Assembly: GCF_031143425.1 (NCBI RefSeq)
Contig: NC_090444.1
Span: 57,345,533 to 57,409,532, forward strand
DNA from: Pleurodeles waltl
Taxonomy: Eukaryota; Chordata; Amphibia; Caudata; Salamandridae
Length of the DNA stretch: 64,000 nt
Direction of reading: 5' to 3'
Position 1 is the first letter of the stretch, and each line of letters begins with the position of its first letter. This document shows, in pieces, positions 1 through 13,299 of the stretch. A program made the translations under genes and the position numbers. The notes below the pieces were generated by a model. It was not told the DNA's origin and did no database searches. It worked only from the letters and a program-made list of their open reading frames with translations.

Positions 1-236
1 GTGGATGGTAACTGCGAGTCCATTTGCGACCGCTTTTGCGGTCGCAAATGGAATTGCATACCAGTGCGACTCGCAAATAGGAAGGGAACACCCCTTCCTA
101 TTTGCGACTCGGAAATGCATTTTGCAAGTCGGTCTGACTCGCAAAATGCATTTCTACATACCAAATGGGCTTTAGCGACTCGCAAATGGCGTTTTTCGCC
201 GTTTGCGAGTCGCTAAAGCTTTGCTACATCTGGCCC
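1..236. mobile_element. Harbinger-type MITE, right part, cut by window edge
   Basis: The stretch is a chain of short inverted repeats: the arm GCGACTCGCAAATGGCG is followed by its near-complement around 173-215, and a GGAAGGG/CCCTTCC-type pair lies at 80-108. It ends in ...CTACATCTGGCCC followed by TTA at 237-239. A GGGCC-type terminus next to TTA matches the ends of the better-preserved Harbinger MITE at 42009-42935. No coding capacity is seen. The left end lies outside the window, so the target duplication cannot be checked. Confidence 0.55.
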
Positions 237-280
237 TTAGTACCCGATCCACGTTATCCTTCGATTATTCTATCCCTCAA

Positions 281-3231
281 TGTAGGAGGCTGGCCTGGCT
301 TATAGTGTGTACCTTCTGGTACTTACACTTTGTGCCAGGTCCAGTTATCCCTTATTAGTAGATCAGAAGTGTTCTAGCAGTTAGGCTGAGAGAGGTAGCT
401 ATAGCAGAGCAGCTTAGGCTGAACTAGGAGAAATGCAAAGTTCCTACTATACCATTTATATCATACAGCATTACATCATAAGAAACACAATACTCAGAGT
501 TACTAAAAATAAAGGTACTTTATTTTAGTGACAATATGCCAAAAGTATCTCAGAGGATATACTCCCTTAGGAGGTAAGTAAAATACACAAAATATACACA
601 CAAACCAAAATAAGGTAAGTAAAACACTTAGAAAAGTAGTGCAAACACTGTGGAACACAATAGAATGCAATAGGAGAAAATAGGCCTAGGAGCAACACAA
701 ACCATATACTCCAAAGGTGGAATGCGAACCACGAATGGACCTCAGGCCTAGTGTAGTGTGTAGTGGGTCACTGAGAGTGTAAGAAAACACTAAGGGTATC
801 CAAGATACACCACCCCAAGACCCTGAAAAGTAGGAGTAAAGTTACCCTACTACCCCAGAATGAAAGTAAAGTTGAGATAGGGGATTCTGCAAAGACAACA
901 ACTGACTGCAAAGCATTGAAGACGGATTCCTGGATCTGAGGACCTGAAAGGAAGGGGACCGACTCCAAGAGTCACGAAGTGTCCAGGGGGGGCAGGAGCC
1001 CACTAAACCTCGGATGAAGGTGCAAAAGGGCTCCCTCCGGGTGGAAGAAGCTGAAGATTCTACAACAATGGAATGATCCAGGAACTTCTCCTTTGGTCAG
1101 AAGATGTCCTACAGCATGCTGGAGGATGCAGAGTTGTTTCCAGGCAGAAAGACCACAAACAAGCCTTGCTAGCTACAAGCACGGTTGAGGATTTTGGGTG
1201 CTGCCAGGGCCTAGGAAGGACCAGGAGGTTGTCCCTTGGAGGAGGAGAAAGAGGGAGCACCCAGCAACAGAAAGAGCCCATGCAGAATCAGGCAGCACCC
1301 GCAGAAGCACCTGAACAGGCATTCAGAAGATCTGAGCATGGCAGTCATCTCAGCACAACAAAAGAGGGTCCCACGAAGTCAGAGGTCAACTCAGCAAGTT
1401 GGGCAATGCAGGACGGAGTGCTGGGGACCTTGGCTGTGCTGTGGACGAAGGAAGTCTTCTAAAAGTACACAAAAGCCCGAACAGCTGCACTTCACGCAGT
1501 ACTCAGGATTACTGTCTGGCGTGGGGAGGCAAAGATTTACCTCCACCAACTTTGGACAGAAGGACCACTGGACTGTCAGGTTCACTTGGATTCAGCTCCT
1601 GTGTTCCAGGGACCACGCTCATCAAGATGAGAGGGGATCCAGAGGACTGGTGATGCAGAAGTTTTGTGCCTGCGTTAGCAGGGGGAAGATGCCGTCGACC
1701 CATGGGAGATTTCTTCTTGGCTTCCAGTGCAGGGTGAAGGCAGACAGCCCTCAGAGCATGCACCACCAGGAAACAGTCGAGAAAGCCGGCAGGATGAGGC
1801 GCTACAATTTTGCTGGTAGTCTCCTTGCTACTTTGTTGCGGTTTTGCATACGTCCTGGAGCAGTCAGCGGTCGATCCTTGATAGAAGTCAAAGAGGGAAG
1901 TGCAGAGGAACTCTGGTGAGCTCTTGCATTCGTTATTTGAAGAGGAACCCACAGGAGAGACCCTAAATAACCCTCAGAGAAGGATTGGCTACCTAACCAG
2001 GTAAGAGCCTATCAGGAGGGGTCTCTGACGTCACCTGCTGGCACTGGCCACTCAGATGTCTCCATTGTGCACTCAAATCTCTGCATTCAAGATGGCAGAG
2101 GTCTGGGACACAGTGGAGGAGCTCTGGGCTCCACCCCTGGCGTGGTGATAGACAGGGGAGAGGTCACTCCCCTTTCCTTTGCCCAGTTTCACACCAGAGC
2201 ATGGGGCTGGGGGCTCCCTGGTAGACTGGTTTATGAAAGAAAGGAGGGCACCATCTGTGCCCTTCCAAGCATTTCCAGAGGCCAGGAGAGGCTACTCCTC
2301 TTAGGCCCTTAACACCTATTTGCCAAAGGGAGAGGGTGTAACACCCTCTCTCAGAGGAAATCCTTTCCTCTGCCTTCCTGGGACTGGGCTGCTCAGGCTC
2401 CAGGGGGGCAGAAACCTGTCTGAGGGTTAGCAGCAGTGGTAGCTGCAGAAAAAAATCCCAGAGAGCTAGTTTGGCAGTACCCGTGGTCCATGCTGGAGCC
2501 CCGGGATGCATGGAATTGTCCCCCAATACCAGAATGGTATTGGGGTGACAATTCCATGATCCTAGACATGTTACATGGCGATGTTCGGAGTTACCATCGT
2601 CAAGCTACACATAGGTATTGACCTATATGTAGTTCACACGTGTAATGGTGTCCCCGCACTCACAAAGTCTGGGGAAATTGCCCTGAACAATGTGGGGGCA
2701 CCTTGGCTAGTGCCAGGATGACCACACACTTAGTAACTTTGCACCTAACCTTCACTGAGTGAGGGTGGTTAGACATTTTGGTGACTTATAAGTTACTTAA
2801 GTGCAGTGTAAAATGGCTGTGAAATAATGTGGACTGCAGTGGCAGTCGGGTGTAAGAATTGTCAGAGCTCCCTCTGAGTGGCAAAAGAAATGCTGTAGCC
2901 CATAGGGATCTCCTGGAACCCCAATACTCTGGGTACCTAGGTACCCTATACTAGGGAAATATAATGGTGTTCTAGTGTGCCAATCAGAATTGGTAAAATT
3001 AGTCACTAGCCTGCAGTGACAATTTTAAAAGCAGAGAGAACATAAACACTGAGGTTCTGGTTAGCAGAGCCTCAGTGATACAGTTATGCACCACACAGGG
3101 AACACATACAGGGCACACTTTATGAGCACTGGGGTCCTGTCTAACAGAATCCAAGTGACACAGGCAAAAACAAACATACATATAAGTAAAAATTGGGGGT
3201 AACATGGCAGGCAAGATGGTACTTTCCTACA
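281..3231 (-). mobile_element. Solo LTR-like insertion, 2.95 kb
   Basis: The element starts TGTAGGAGGCTGGCC and ends ACTTTCCTACA, so it has the TG...CA ends of an LTR with short terminal inverted repeats. CTCAA directly precedes it (276-280) and directly follows it (3232-3236): a perfect 5-bp target duplication. Its interior has no credible long coding frame. Related sequence recurs in the opposite orientation at 8690-13299, and an end fragment at 24660. Sense orientation is inferred as minus, because an end fragment of this family abuts a minus-strand gag relic at 24758-25654. At 2951 bp it would be an unusually long LTR; a non-autonomous LTR-derived element is the alternative. Confidence 0.65.
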
Positions 3232-3236
3232 CTCAA

Positions 3237-4074
3237 GGGCACATCATGTGCTGAATGTAATCTTTTGTAACCTTTGTACTCTTTCATTCACAGTTCTGTG
3301 GCCCGGACCCGCCTCCCCTTAGTATTCTCGACTGTGACGACCACCGACACGCCTGTTATGACCCCCGAGATATATGTCAGTGGTGATGCCTGCTTGGATG
3401 TGTTATAATATGGTATTTAACCTCTCTTTTGGCTTTAATGGGCGCTGACCCTCGATCACCTGTCTTGGTTGTTGGCCATGCTGTTATCCTCTTCCTCTTC
3501 TGCGTCACATCTCACCTTCCCAAGCTTTCTGTTATCTGATACCCTACGCACTGTACAGAGCTATCTGTTAGAGAGGGCTTCCTGGTGGTCCAACTGGGCC
3601 AAATACATACTTCCCCCTCTCACCTCTCCCGGTGCGCGACTGGCACACAGGTCTTACACGTTTCGACCCTCAGTTTAACAGGGGTTTCAGTGGGGAATTA
3701 TAAGCTCGCTCTCTGGAGTTTTTGTTTCTTTATCCTTCTCTTACACTCATTTCATTCTATCCTTCTTGCATCTCTCACACACACTCCCTCTTTCTTTTGC
3801 ACCTACAAACTTCTTTCATCTCCCTTGGTGATCTCTATCCCTTTCTTTGTCTCTTTTGTGTTTCTTCCTTTCCTTTTTCTTTTGCCTGTTTGTTTACGTT
3901 CTACTTCCTGACCGAGGGTTTCCACTATACTATCCCTTTCTACCCATCTGTTCCCTTCCAGAACTCAAGTGCTCTGAGCTCTGCTATCTCCAAATTATCC
4001 CTTTCATTAATTGTATCACTGCACACACCACCTCCCACCCCCTTCGAATCAGACTCTACTGCGCACTGGGGTCG
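3237..4074 (+). other. Sequence upstream of LINE ORF2, no gene recognised
   Basis: Pyrimidine-rich DNA leads up to the endonuclease start at 4075. It probably belongs to the LINE (5' UTR or decayed ORF1), but I see no coiled-coil or RNA-binding ORF1 protein in it. Short open frames here are low-complexity Ser/Phe/Leu runs expected from CT-rich sequence. Confidence 0.4.
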
Positions 4075-7000
4075 ATGACTCCGCTCAAGGTCCTCTCTTG
4101 GAACATACATGGTATGAAGAACTACGTCAAGCGGCAGAAAGTTCTATCTTATCTCCACAGAGATTGGGTGGGCAAGGTGCTTTTCAGCGGAGCACCATCC
4201 GTGCATGGTGAAGTGCAAGGTTCGGGGCGGAAGTGCGGGGTGGCAATACTCATTCGTCCATCCTTACAGTTCTAGCTTCTTAAGATGTGGTGTGATCCAG
4301 AGGGGCGCTACTTCCTTGCCAAGCTTACCCTGGGCTCTTCCACAATTTGTGTTGGTACTATTTATGCTCCCACGGGCTCCAAACGATCTTTTTTCCTTTC
4401 TCTTAATCGATTATTGACAGAGATTGACGCCTCCCAATACCTGCTGGGCAGGGACTGGAATCTGGTACAGGATGCCATCCTCGATTGTTCCAATGGTCTT
4501 GACGCGGGCAATAATGCTGACCGGGCTCTCCTAGGAGATGTTCTGTCGGATCATGGTTTGCTGGACCATTGGCGCCTCTCTCATCCATCTGACCGAGAAT
4601 ACACCTTTGTTTCCATGGCTCATGGGACTCAATCCCGCCTAGACTACTTTTTTGTTACTCACCATTTGTTGCAGATGATTCGCTTGTCTGAAATTCTACC
4701 AGCCTCATTGTCTAACCATTCTCTGGTGTTATTGGCTATGGAGCTGGGACTGACTCCTGGGTGAAAGCCCTGGCGTCTCCAGACCTCCAGATACTGAAAC
4801 CCAAAGGGAAAGGAACAGCTTAAATCCCACGTCGCCACCTATCTTCAGAACAATAAAGGCTCAGTCTCTTCCCCCCAGCTGATTTGGGCGGCGACGAAGG
4901 CTGCGATTAGAGGACGCATCTCTAATGCCCAAAGACACGAACAACAGAGAAAACTGGAAGATTGCATTGCCCAGGCCACCCATGAATACACACTAACCCC
5001 CTTTCTGCACACCCGTCGCCGCCTGAAACTAGCCAAAATGGAACTCAACTCCGTCTACTGGTCACGGGCGGAATATGCCCTGCAGCGATTGAGAGGTCGC
5101 CACTACGAGCATGGAGAGAAGGCGGGACACTTGTTAGCCACTCAACTCCATCAGAGGGAGGCTGCATTAGCTATTCCGGCCTTGCATGGTGCCGATGGCA
5201 TGCTTATTACACACCCTCAGGCAATTGTGGATGAGTTTGGTCATTTTTACCAAACCCTGTACACTCCAGAAATAACTGAAGACACTGATCGTTTGAACGC
5301 CTTCTTTGAGAAGGCGAATATACCTTGCCTTTCTGATGAGGGCAGGGTGCTCCTAGAGGGTAACATTAGCAAGGAAGAGATACAGCAGGCAATAGCCAAC
5401 CTCCCATACCATAAGGCACCTGATGAGGACGGGTATGCGGAGGAATTTTATAAATGGACAGGGGCAGATACTGTAGATGCCTTATACGAGGCCTTTCGGG
5501 GGGCTGATCAGACGGGCTCTTTACATCCTCTCTCCAAAAAGGCCTCCATCACAGTTCTTCCCAAGCCGGGTAAAGATCCTCTTCTATGTGGTAGTTATCA
5601 TCCCATATCCCTACTTAATGGAGATATCAAGATAATGGCAGGGATCTTGGGATCCCGCCTCAAGAGGTCATTCTCTCCCAGGTTTTGTACCTGGCCGCTC
5701 ATAGAGAAAACACTTTGGTACGCTACTCCATGCCATCTGGACGACTCAGGACTCATGGGAGAAATCTCTTGCCCTTTCACTGGATGCTGAAAAGGTGTTT
5801 GACCGGATAGAGCATTGGTACCTATTCGAGTCGTTAAAACGTTTCGGTCTAGGGACTAGCTTCATTTATAGAGTGCGTTTGCTGTATGACTCCCCGACAG
5901 CCCAGGTCAACTGCGGTGGGTTCCTCTCAGACACCATCTCCGTCAACAGAGGGACACGTCACAATTCGTGGTTCCAATCTTATTTCTAGAATATTGGTCC
6001 CTGGTGGCTGCTCCACCATTTATTTATATGCCAATGATATTCTGCTCACCCTCACCAACCTATCTACTTCACTACCAGCTCTAAAAGCTATTCTATTGAA
6101 GTTTGAACTTCTTTCGGGCTATCGGATCAACTGGGATAAGAGTGAGGCATTACTTTTATCCCCAGTAATAGTAAGCGCGTCAGTCCTGGGATTATCAGTC
6201 AAATGGAAACAGTCCTGTCTTCACTCACTGGGCATTGATGTTAACAGAGATCTAGACAAAATGGTGGCTGACGACCTGGACCCACTGTTAGGCAGTATGA
6301 CACGGGATTTTGAGAAATGGACATACCTGGGTCTCTCTATGTGGGCCAGAGTGCAGGCGGTCCGAATGGTTACCTTACTGCATTTTCTATACGTCCTGGG
6401 CATGCTTCCTTTGCGAATACCTCTGCCTCTCCTCCGTGGGATAGACCATCATGTTCAGGCCTTTGTCTGGGGGGCTATGAGTCCACGACTACCTAGAGCA
6501 GCTTTACTCGCCAGACGCAAGTTTGGGGGGCTAGGTCTCCCCTCAGTAGAACACCACACTCTGGCATTACATCTCTTGCAGATGGTCTTTCTACTCCTGG
6601 GAGTACGTGACCCTCCGCTTTGGGTGGAAGTGGAACGGACGCTTTCACGTTCCACATCTGGACTCCAGTTGCTCTATAATGCAGAAACGATGCCCCATTA
6701 TACCACTAATTCTATGATTAGAGCCGCGCGGAACTCATGGCGGCAGGCACGCTGCCTAATGAAAGTGGATCCCCAAATACATGACAGGGCACCAATATGG
6801 GGCAATAAAGGTTTTCTGATTGGGGGGAGTTTTCTGGGAGGAATGGTGCTCGAGAGGTCTACTGACGGTGGATCAGCTTATAACGGAGGGCATATTGAAG
6901 TAGTTTGCGGAACTCAGGAAGGAATTCGATCTTCCAGTACATCACTTGTGGAGCTATATGCAGCTCAGACACTGCTTAGAGAGATGCATAGGGGCGCTGA

Positions 7001-7634
7001 ATCAGGACTGCAGGCATTGATGAATCGACACCTCTTCACTCTCCCCCTCCTCATCTCCCTTAAAAGTAAGTGGCAGGCACGCTTGCAAGTCGAATACGAA
7101 TTGGAGGAATGGGCAGACTTAATTGAGGCCAGAGACCGTGGAGCACAGGAGGCCCGCTTGAAATTCAGCCTTTTTAAGACATTACATGAGTGGTACTGGA
7201 CCCCCCAGAAACTGTGTTCTGCAGGGTTGTTGTCTCATGCCTCCTGTTGGAGATGCCCTCACACTTGCTGTTATCTGCCACATATTCTACATGATTGCCC
7301 AGTCATTCAGCCTTTTTGGCGATCAGTAGGAGATACCCTTAGAGATTTCTTACCCTTACCAACTTCCCTCAACCCTTCCCTTTTAGTGCTGCATGATACC
7401 AGAGACTTGTACAATATCTCTCGACCTCAACTTTGTTTACTCCATACCGCATTGGCCACAGCTAAGGTATGTATCCTCAGGCACTGGCACGCTACAACTG
7501 CCCCCTCCCACGGGGAATGGATCACTGCAATGTACCAAGCTGCCTCCCAAGAACGACTCATATACGATTTAAAAGATAAAACAGATGTGTTCCTACAAAC
7601 GTGGTCACCCTTTCTCTCAGAGCCAGTGAGCTGA
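4075..7634 (+). pseudogene. L1-like LINE ORF2 (endonuclease-reverse transcriptase), broken
   Basis: ORF2 proteins nick target DNA and prime reverse transcription there. The start ATG at 4075 opens into SWNIHGM, an APE-type endonuclease motif. The same domain later shows GRDWNLV (about 4445) and SRLDYFF (about 4636). The reverse transcriptase part shows YHPISLLN (about 5595), FDRIEHW (about 5800) and YANDILL (about 6028), the last in the position of the catalytic Y/F-A-D-D box. A Cys-rich tail (SCWRCPH, about 7243) fits the L1/Tx1 C-terminal domain. It is dead: in-frame stops lie at 4273, 4762 and 4795, there are frameshifts near 5760 and 5960, and the stretch between the GTR block (about 5955) and the catalytic box is much shorter than in intact L1, implying an internal deletion. 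The second catalytic position is N, not D. Confidence 0.85.
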
Positions 7635-8690
7635 CTTACAACTGCAGAGGTCACAATGTAAGCGATTAGGCGGGGCCACGCATGTCCGCACATTATAATG
7701 CCACATATCAACACAGTATTGCTCTCTTATGAGTCGTATTGGCTTCAGTAGCGTGCATGTTGCATGTATGTATATGTATGTACTTTCGCCTGTTCTCCAC
7801 TCGGCCCTTTTAGGAATCCACTGACCATCTACCCTCATATATCTATTTCTCCCTTCCTCCACCTCTCCACTTCGTACGAGACTTTACTTTATTTTATTCT
7901 ATTTTACTCCGCCAACCCTCCTTGACTGTTTTCTTTGTCTTTCCCTTCTCTCATCTCTCATTCATCCTACTCACTCCGCCCTTCGGTCAATATCACTACT
8001 ACCATCACTTTCACTATCACTATCATTATCATCTTCATCTACACTACTTCTGACTGTATTCTCACTCTCCCTCTTATTTCCACTTTTTCCTTTCCTCTCG
8101 CTTTCATTGTCACTCTCTCTTCTCCCTATCACTTCTGTTTTCACTACTTTTCTTAATAATGCCGTCCTCACTCCTCCATTTCTCCCCCCTCCATGCTCCC
8201 TTTTGAGCTCTTCCTTCACCTTTCTATGGCGTAGGTTTCATCCATCGCTGCAGACCGCCCTGACCACCTTTTATCACCATTGACTCATATCCTACGTTCG
8301 GAGGGCCTACAGGGGGGTCTCCTAACTGTAATTAATCATCCCCTTGTAACATCTACATGCTCCCCATCCTACCATTTTTAACCTAGTCGTTGGGTACTGG
8401 AGCTTTGAGACACTTGGAGGAGAGGTGATTAGAAATGGCATGTCTGTACACCCTTTAAAGCCGCTCTACTTTATTGTGCAATTGGGGGGTCGAGGAGAAC
8501 AGAGGAGGAGTATTGTATTGTACTATACTGTATAATATTATATTGTATTGTAGGGTGGTTTTATTGTTTTATTGTGTTATGGTATTATTGTCTTATTGCA
8601 TCGCCGTATTGCACTGCTATGCTCTGGTTCTATAGTATTATGATTTTTCTATTCTATTTACTTCAGTTATTGTTCCACGCCTTAGACTAC
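7635..8690 (+). other. LINE 3' untranslated region and junction
   Basis: Non-coding, pyrimidine-rich DNA follows the ORF2 stop, then passes into a (TTGTA)-like AT-rich tail at about 8510-8600. A microsatellite-like 3' tail is common in LINEs. The exact 3' end and the junction with the following LTR fragment are not clear. Confidence 0.45.
8510..8600. repeat. TTGTA-type simple repeat at LINE tail
   Basis: Imperfect repeats of TATTGTATTG run into TTTTATTGTTTTATTG. They lie where a LINE 3' tail is expected. Confidence 0.5.
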
Positions 8691-10475
8691 TATAGAGAGC
8701 ATTGGTATTGGGGAGCCAATTACATGCATTCTGGAGGCTCCACCATGGACCCCCAGTACTGCCGAACCAGCTCTCTGAGGCTTGCACTACAGCTACAGCT
8801 GCTGCCACCTCACAGACAGGGTTCTGCCTTCCTGGGGTCTGAGCAGCTCAGTCCCAGGAAGGCAGAACAAAGCATTTCCTCTGAGAGCAGTGTGTTACAC
8901 CCTATGCCTTTAGAAATAGGTGTAACAGGCTGGGGAGGGGTAGCCCCCCCCAGCCTCCAGAAATGCTTTGAAGGGCACAGATGGTGCACTCCTTGCATAA
9001 ACCAGTCTACACCAGTTCAGGGACCCCTTGACCCTGCTCTGGCGTGAAACTGGATGAAGGAAAGGGGAGTGACCACTCCCTTGTCCACCACCACCCCAGG
9101 AGTGGTACCCAGAGCTCCTCCAGTGTGTCCCAGACCTCAGCCATCTTGCTTTGCATGGTGTGGGGGCAGTCTGGAGGGCTCTGAGTGGCCAGTGCCAGCA
9201 GGTGATGTCAGAGACCCCTCCTGATAGGTCCTTACCTGATAAGGTAGCCAATTCCCCTCTCAGGGCTATTTAGGATCTCTCCTGTGAGTTCCCTTCAGAT
9301 TCTGCTTGCAAGTTTCCTTCAGGATTCCTCTGAAACTACTACTTCATCCTCTGACCTCGGATCAACTGTAGCCTGATCCAGGAACCACTGTAACAGCAAC
9401 AAAGTATCCACAAGGGATACTTTTATTCTGCAACTTCAGCTCTATCCAGAAACTGCAACAGTTTCCACAATGTGCATGCTCTGAGGACTCCCTGTCTTCA
9501 TCCTGCACCAGAAGGACCAAAACAAATCTCCTCACGCAGGCACCTTCCAAGACGACGACCAATACCCTTGGACTCCTCTCACAACAACAAGCTTGCTCCT
9601 AAGGACGCATATGGTGGACTCCATCGACGTAGATTGTCCTGATGTCCTGATGTCCTGCTGACGCAATTTGGAGGAAGTAAGACCTTGCCTTCCTTGAGAG
9701 CGACTGTACCTCTGTGTCTTCTTCACCTCCTGAGGCCTCTGTGCACTATTTGCAAAATTCATTCATGCACAGCCTGGACCAGCTCCCCAGCACTCCATCT
9801 TGCAATGGTCAACTTGCTGACTTGTTCTCCGGCGCCGTGGTACCTTCCTTTGTTGTGCTGTACCAACCGTGTTTTGAAGCCTCGTTTGTCCCTGTGTCCT
9901 TGGACTCCCGTGGGTGCTGTCTGGCATCCTGAGGGCTCTCTAAAGTGCTGAGAGACCCCTCTTCCTCCTCACACAGAGTTAAGGCCCCCATGTCCCTACT
10001 GGGTCCAGCCAGCACCATTTTGACACAAAACACATATTTGTCATAACTAAGGCTTATTGGTGACTTCCAACACAAAATCACATCTGCATCCATCTCCACG
10101 TTGTGGGGCGTCCTTTGCATCATGCAGGATCCCACTGGCTTCTTCCTAGGCTGCATTCCTGCAGTCTTCATCCAAGTGGGGAGTTTTCTTTTGCACCCTC
10201 TTCTGGGTTGGCAGGGGACCCTGCCCTTCCTGGAACTTCTTTCATCTTCTGGACTTGGTCCCCTTCTTATGCAGGCCTTCAGGTCCAGGAATCCAGCAGT
10301 TGTTGTTTGCAGACTTGGTTGGTTACTGCAAAATCCCAATCACAAGGTGTAGTGTGTCGTAAGGAAACTTGCAGTACTTTACTCCTCCTCGTGAATCGAA
10401 TTCCACTTTCTTAGCATATGGTTTCTGTTGCCCCTAGACCTCTTTTCTCCCATTGCATTCTATAGCAATTGCTGT
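8690..10475 (+). mobile_element. LTR-family fragment (host of a nested copy)
   Basis: This matches, in reverse complement, the interior of the 281-3231 element, and in direct orientation 11190 onward. It lacks about the first 700 bp of the family. It runs to CATTCTATAG at about 10465 and its continuation is found at 12928-13299, so the copy at 10476-12927 appears to have inserted into it. No gene is present; short open frames are chance. Confidence 0.6.
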
Positions 10476-12927
10476 TGTAGGAAAGTACCATCTTGCCTGG
10501 CATATTACCCCCATTTTTACTTGTGTGTCAGTTTGTTTTTGCCTGTCTCACTGGGATCATGCTAGCCAGGATCCCAGTGCCCATAGTTTGTGGCCTGAAT
10601 GTGTTCCCTGTGTGGTGCCTAACGGTGTCACTGAGGCTCTGCTAACCAGAACCTCAGCACTTATGCTCTCTCTGTCTTTAAAACTGTCACTGCAGGCTAG
10701 TGACCATTTTCACCAACTCTGATTGGCACACTGGAACACCCTTATAAGCTGTTAGTATATGGCACCTAGGTACCAAGGGTATTGGGGTTCCAGGAGATCC
10801 CTATGGGCTGCAGCATTTCTTTTGCCACCCATAGGGAGCTCAGACAATTCTTACACAGGAGTGCCACTGCAGCCTGAGTGTAATAATGTCCACATTATTT
10901 CACAGCCATTTTACACTGCACTTAAGTAACATATAAGTCACCTATATGTCTAACCCTCACCTAGTGAAGGTTACATGCAAAGTTACTAAGTGTGAGGGCA
11001 CCCTGGCACTAGCCAAGGTGCCCCCACATTGATCAGGGAAATTTCCCTGGACCTTATGAGTGCGGGGACACCATTACATGCGTGCACTACATATAGGTCA
11101 ATACCTATATGTAGCTTCACAATTGTAACTCTGAATATGGCCATGTAACATGCCTAAGATCATGGAATTGTCCCTCCATGCCAAATCTGGTATTGGGGTG
11201 CCAATCCCATGCATCCCTGGGGCTTCAGCATGGACCCCGGGTACTGCCAAACTAGCTCTCTGGGGGTTCTACTGCAGCTACCGCTATGCCAACCCACAGA
11301 CAGGCTTCTGCCCTCCTGGGGTCTGGGCAGCCCAGTCCCAGGAAGTCAGAACAAAGGATTTCCTCTGAGAGAGGGTGTTGCACCCTCTCCCTTTGGAAAT
11401 AGGTGTTAAGGGCCTGAGAGAAGTTGCCTCTCCTGGCCTCTGGGAATGCTTTGAAGGGCACATATGGCGCCCTTCTTGCATAAACCAGTCTACATCGGTT
11501 CAGGGATCCCCCAGCCCCTGCTCTGTTGTGAAACTGGACAGAGGAAAGGGGAGTGACCACTCCACTGTCCATCACCACCACAGTGGTTGTGCCCAGAGCT
11601 CCTCCATTGTGTCCCAGACCTCTGCCATCTTGAATGCAGAGGTGTGAGGGCACAATGGAGGCCTCTGAGTGGCCAGTGCCAGCAGGTGACGTCAGAGACC
11701 CCTCCTGATAGGTGCTTACCTGGTTAGGTGGCCAATCCTCCTCTGAGGGCTATTTTGGGTCTCTCCTGTGGGTTTCTCTTCAGATAATGAATGCAAGAGA
11801 TCACCAGAGTTCCTCTGCATCTCTCTCTTTGACTTCTGCCAAGGATCGACCGCTGACTGCCCCAGGACGCCTGCAAACCACAACAAAGTAGCAAGAAGAC
11901 TACCAGCAACATTGTAGCACCTAATCCTGCCGGCTTTCTCGACTGTTTCCTGCTGGTGCATGCTCTGAGGGATGTCTGCCTTCACCCTGCACTGGAAGCC
12001 AAGAAGAAATCTCCCGTGGGTCGATGAAATCTTCCCCCTGCTAACACAGGCACCAAACTTCTGAATCACCAGTCCTCTGGGTCCCCTCTCATCTCGACAA
12101 GTGTGGTGCCTGGAACACAGGAGCTGGATCTAAGTGACCCCGACAGTCCAGTGGTCCTTCTGTCCAAATTTTGTGGTGGTAAGTCCTTGCCTCCCCACGC
12201 CAGACAGTAATCCTGTGTACTGCATGAACTGCAGCTGCTAGGGCTTCTGTGCACTTTTGCAAAGAATCCTTTGAACACAGCATAGCCCAGGTCCCCAGCA
12301 CTGCATCCTGCATTGATCAACTCTCTGAGTTGACCGCCGACTTCGTGGGATCCTCCTTTGTAGTGTTGAGATGACCGCCGTGCTCAGATTTCTTGAATGC
12401 CTTTTCAAGTGATTCTGTGGGTGCTGCCTGCTTCTGCATGGGCTTTCTGTGCGGTTGAGTGCCCCCTCTGTCTCATTCTCCAAGGAGCGACCTCCTGGTC
12501 CTTTCTGGGCCCAGGCAGCACCCATTTTCTTCAACCACGACCTTTGCAGCTAGCAAGGCTTGTTTGCAGTCTTTCTGTGTGGAAACAACTCTGCATCCTC
12601 CAGCTCACCATGGGACATATTCTATGCAAAGGAGAAGTTCCTGGCATCTTCCGTTGTTGCAGAATCTTCGGCTTCTTCTACCCAGAGGCAACCATTTTGC
12701 ACCTTCATCCGAGGTTTAGTGGGATCCTGCCCCCCTGGACACTTGCGTGACTCTTGGACTTGATCCCCTTCCTTTCCAGGTCATCAGGTCCTGGAATCCA
12801 TCTTCAGTGCTTTGCAGTCAGTTGTTGTCTTTGCAGAATCTCCTATCACAACTAATCTACTAATAAGGGATACCTGGACCTGGGACGAGGTGTAAGTACT
12901 ATCAGGTACCCAGGCCAGACTCCTACA
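10476..12927 (+). mobile_element. Nested LTR-like copy of the 3-kb family
   Basis: It starts TGTAGGAAAGTACC and ends AGACTCCTACA, the reverse complement of the 281-3231 ends. At about 2.45 kb it lacks some 500 bp near its 3' side, including the AATAAA-containing segment present in 281-3231. The flanks GCTGT and CCTAT are only loosely alike, so the target duplication is degraded or the ends are off by a few bases. Confidence 0.55.
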
Positions 12928-13299
12928 CCTATTGTTTGCACTATCCTGTATCTAATTACTTACCTTATTTTGGTACCTAGTGTATATATTGTGTATAATA
13001 CTTACCTCCAGAAGGAGTATTGCCTCTAAGATGTTTTTGGTACTGTGTCACCTAAACAAACTACCTTTATTTTGGTAACACTGAGAATTGTCTTTACTAG
13101 TGTATAAGTAGTGTGTAACTGTAAGTGGTATTGCATGAGGTTTGAATGTCTCCTAGTTCAGCCTAAGCTGCTCTGCTATAGCCACCTCTATCTGCCTAAG
13201 CTGCTAGAACATTATTGCTTCACTAATAAGGGATAACTGGACCTGGTATAAGGTGCAAGTACCCAAGGTACCCACTACAAACCAGCGCAGCCTCCTACA
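12928..13299 (+). mobile_element. 3' tail of the interrupted LTR-family host copy
   Basis: This resumes the family sequence where 10475 stopped (TTGTTTGCACTA...) and runs to the family terminus AGCCTCCTACA. It contains the conserved TAATAAGGGATAACTGGACC segment near the end. Confidence 0.55.

Noticed and set aside
1073..1952. Overlapping open frames of 120-230 codons within the LTR-like insertion
   Set aside because: Present on both strands, not conserved in the related copies at 8690-13299, and no recognisable family.
3300..4074. LINE ORF1
   Set aside because: CT-rich sequence without coiled-coil or RNA-recognition signatures.
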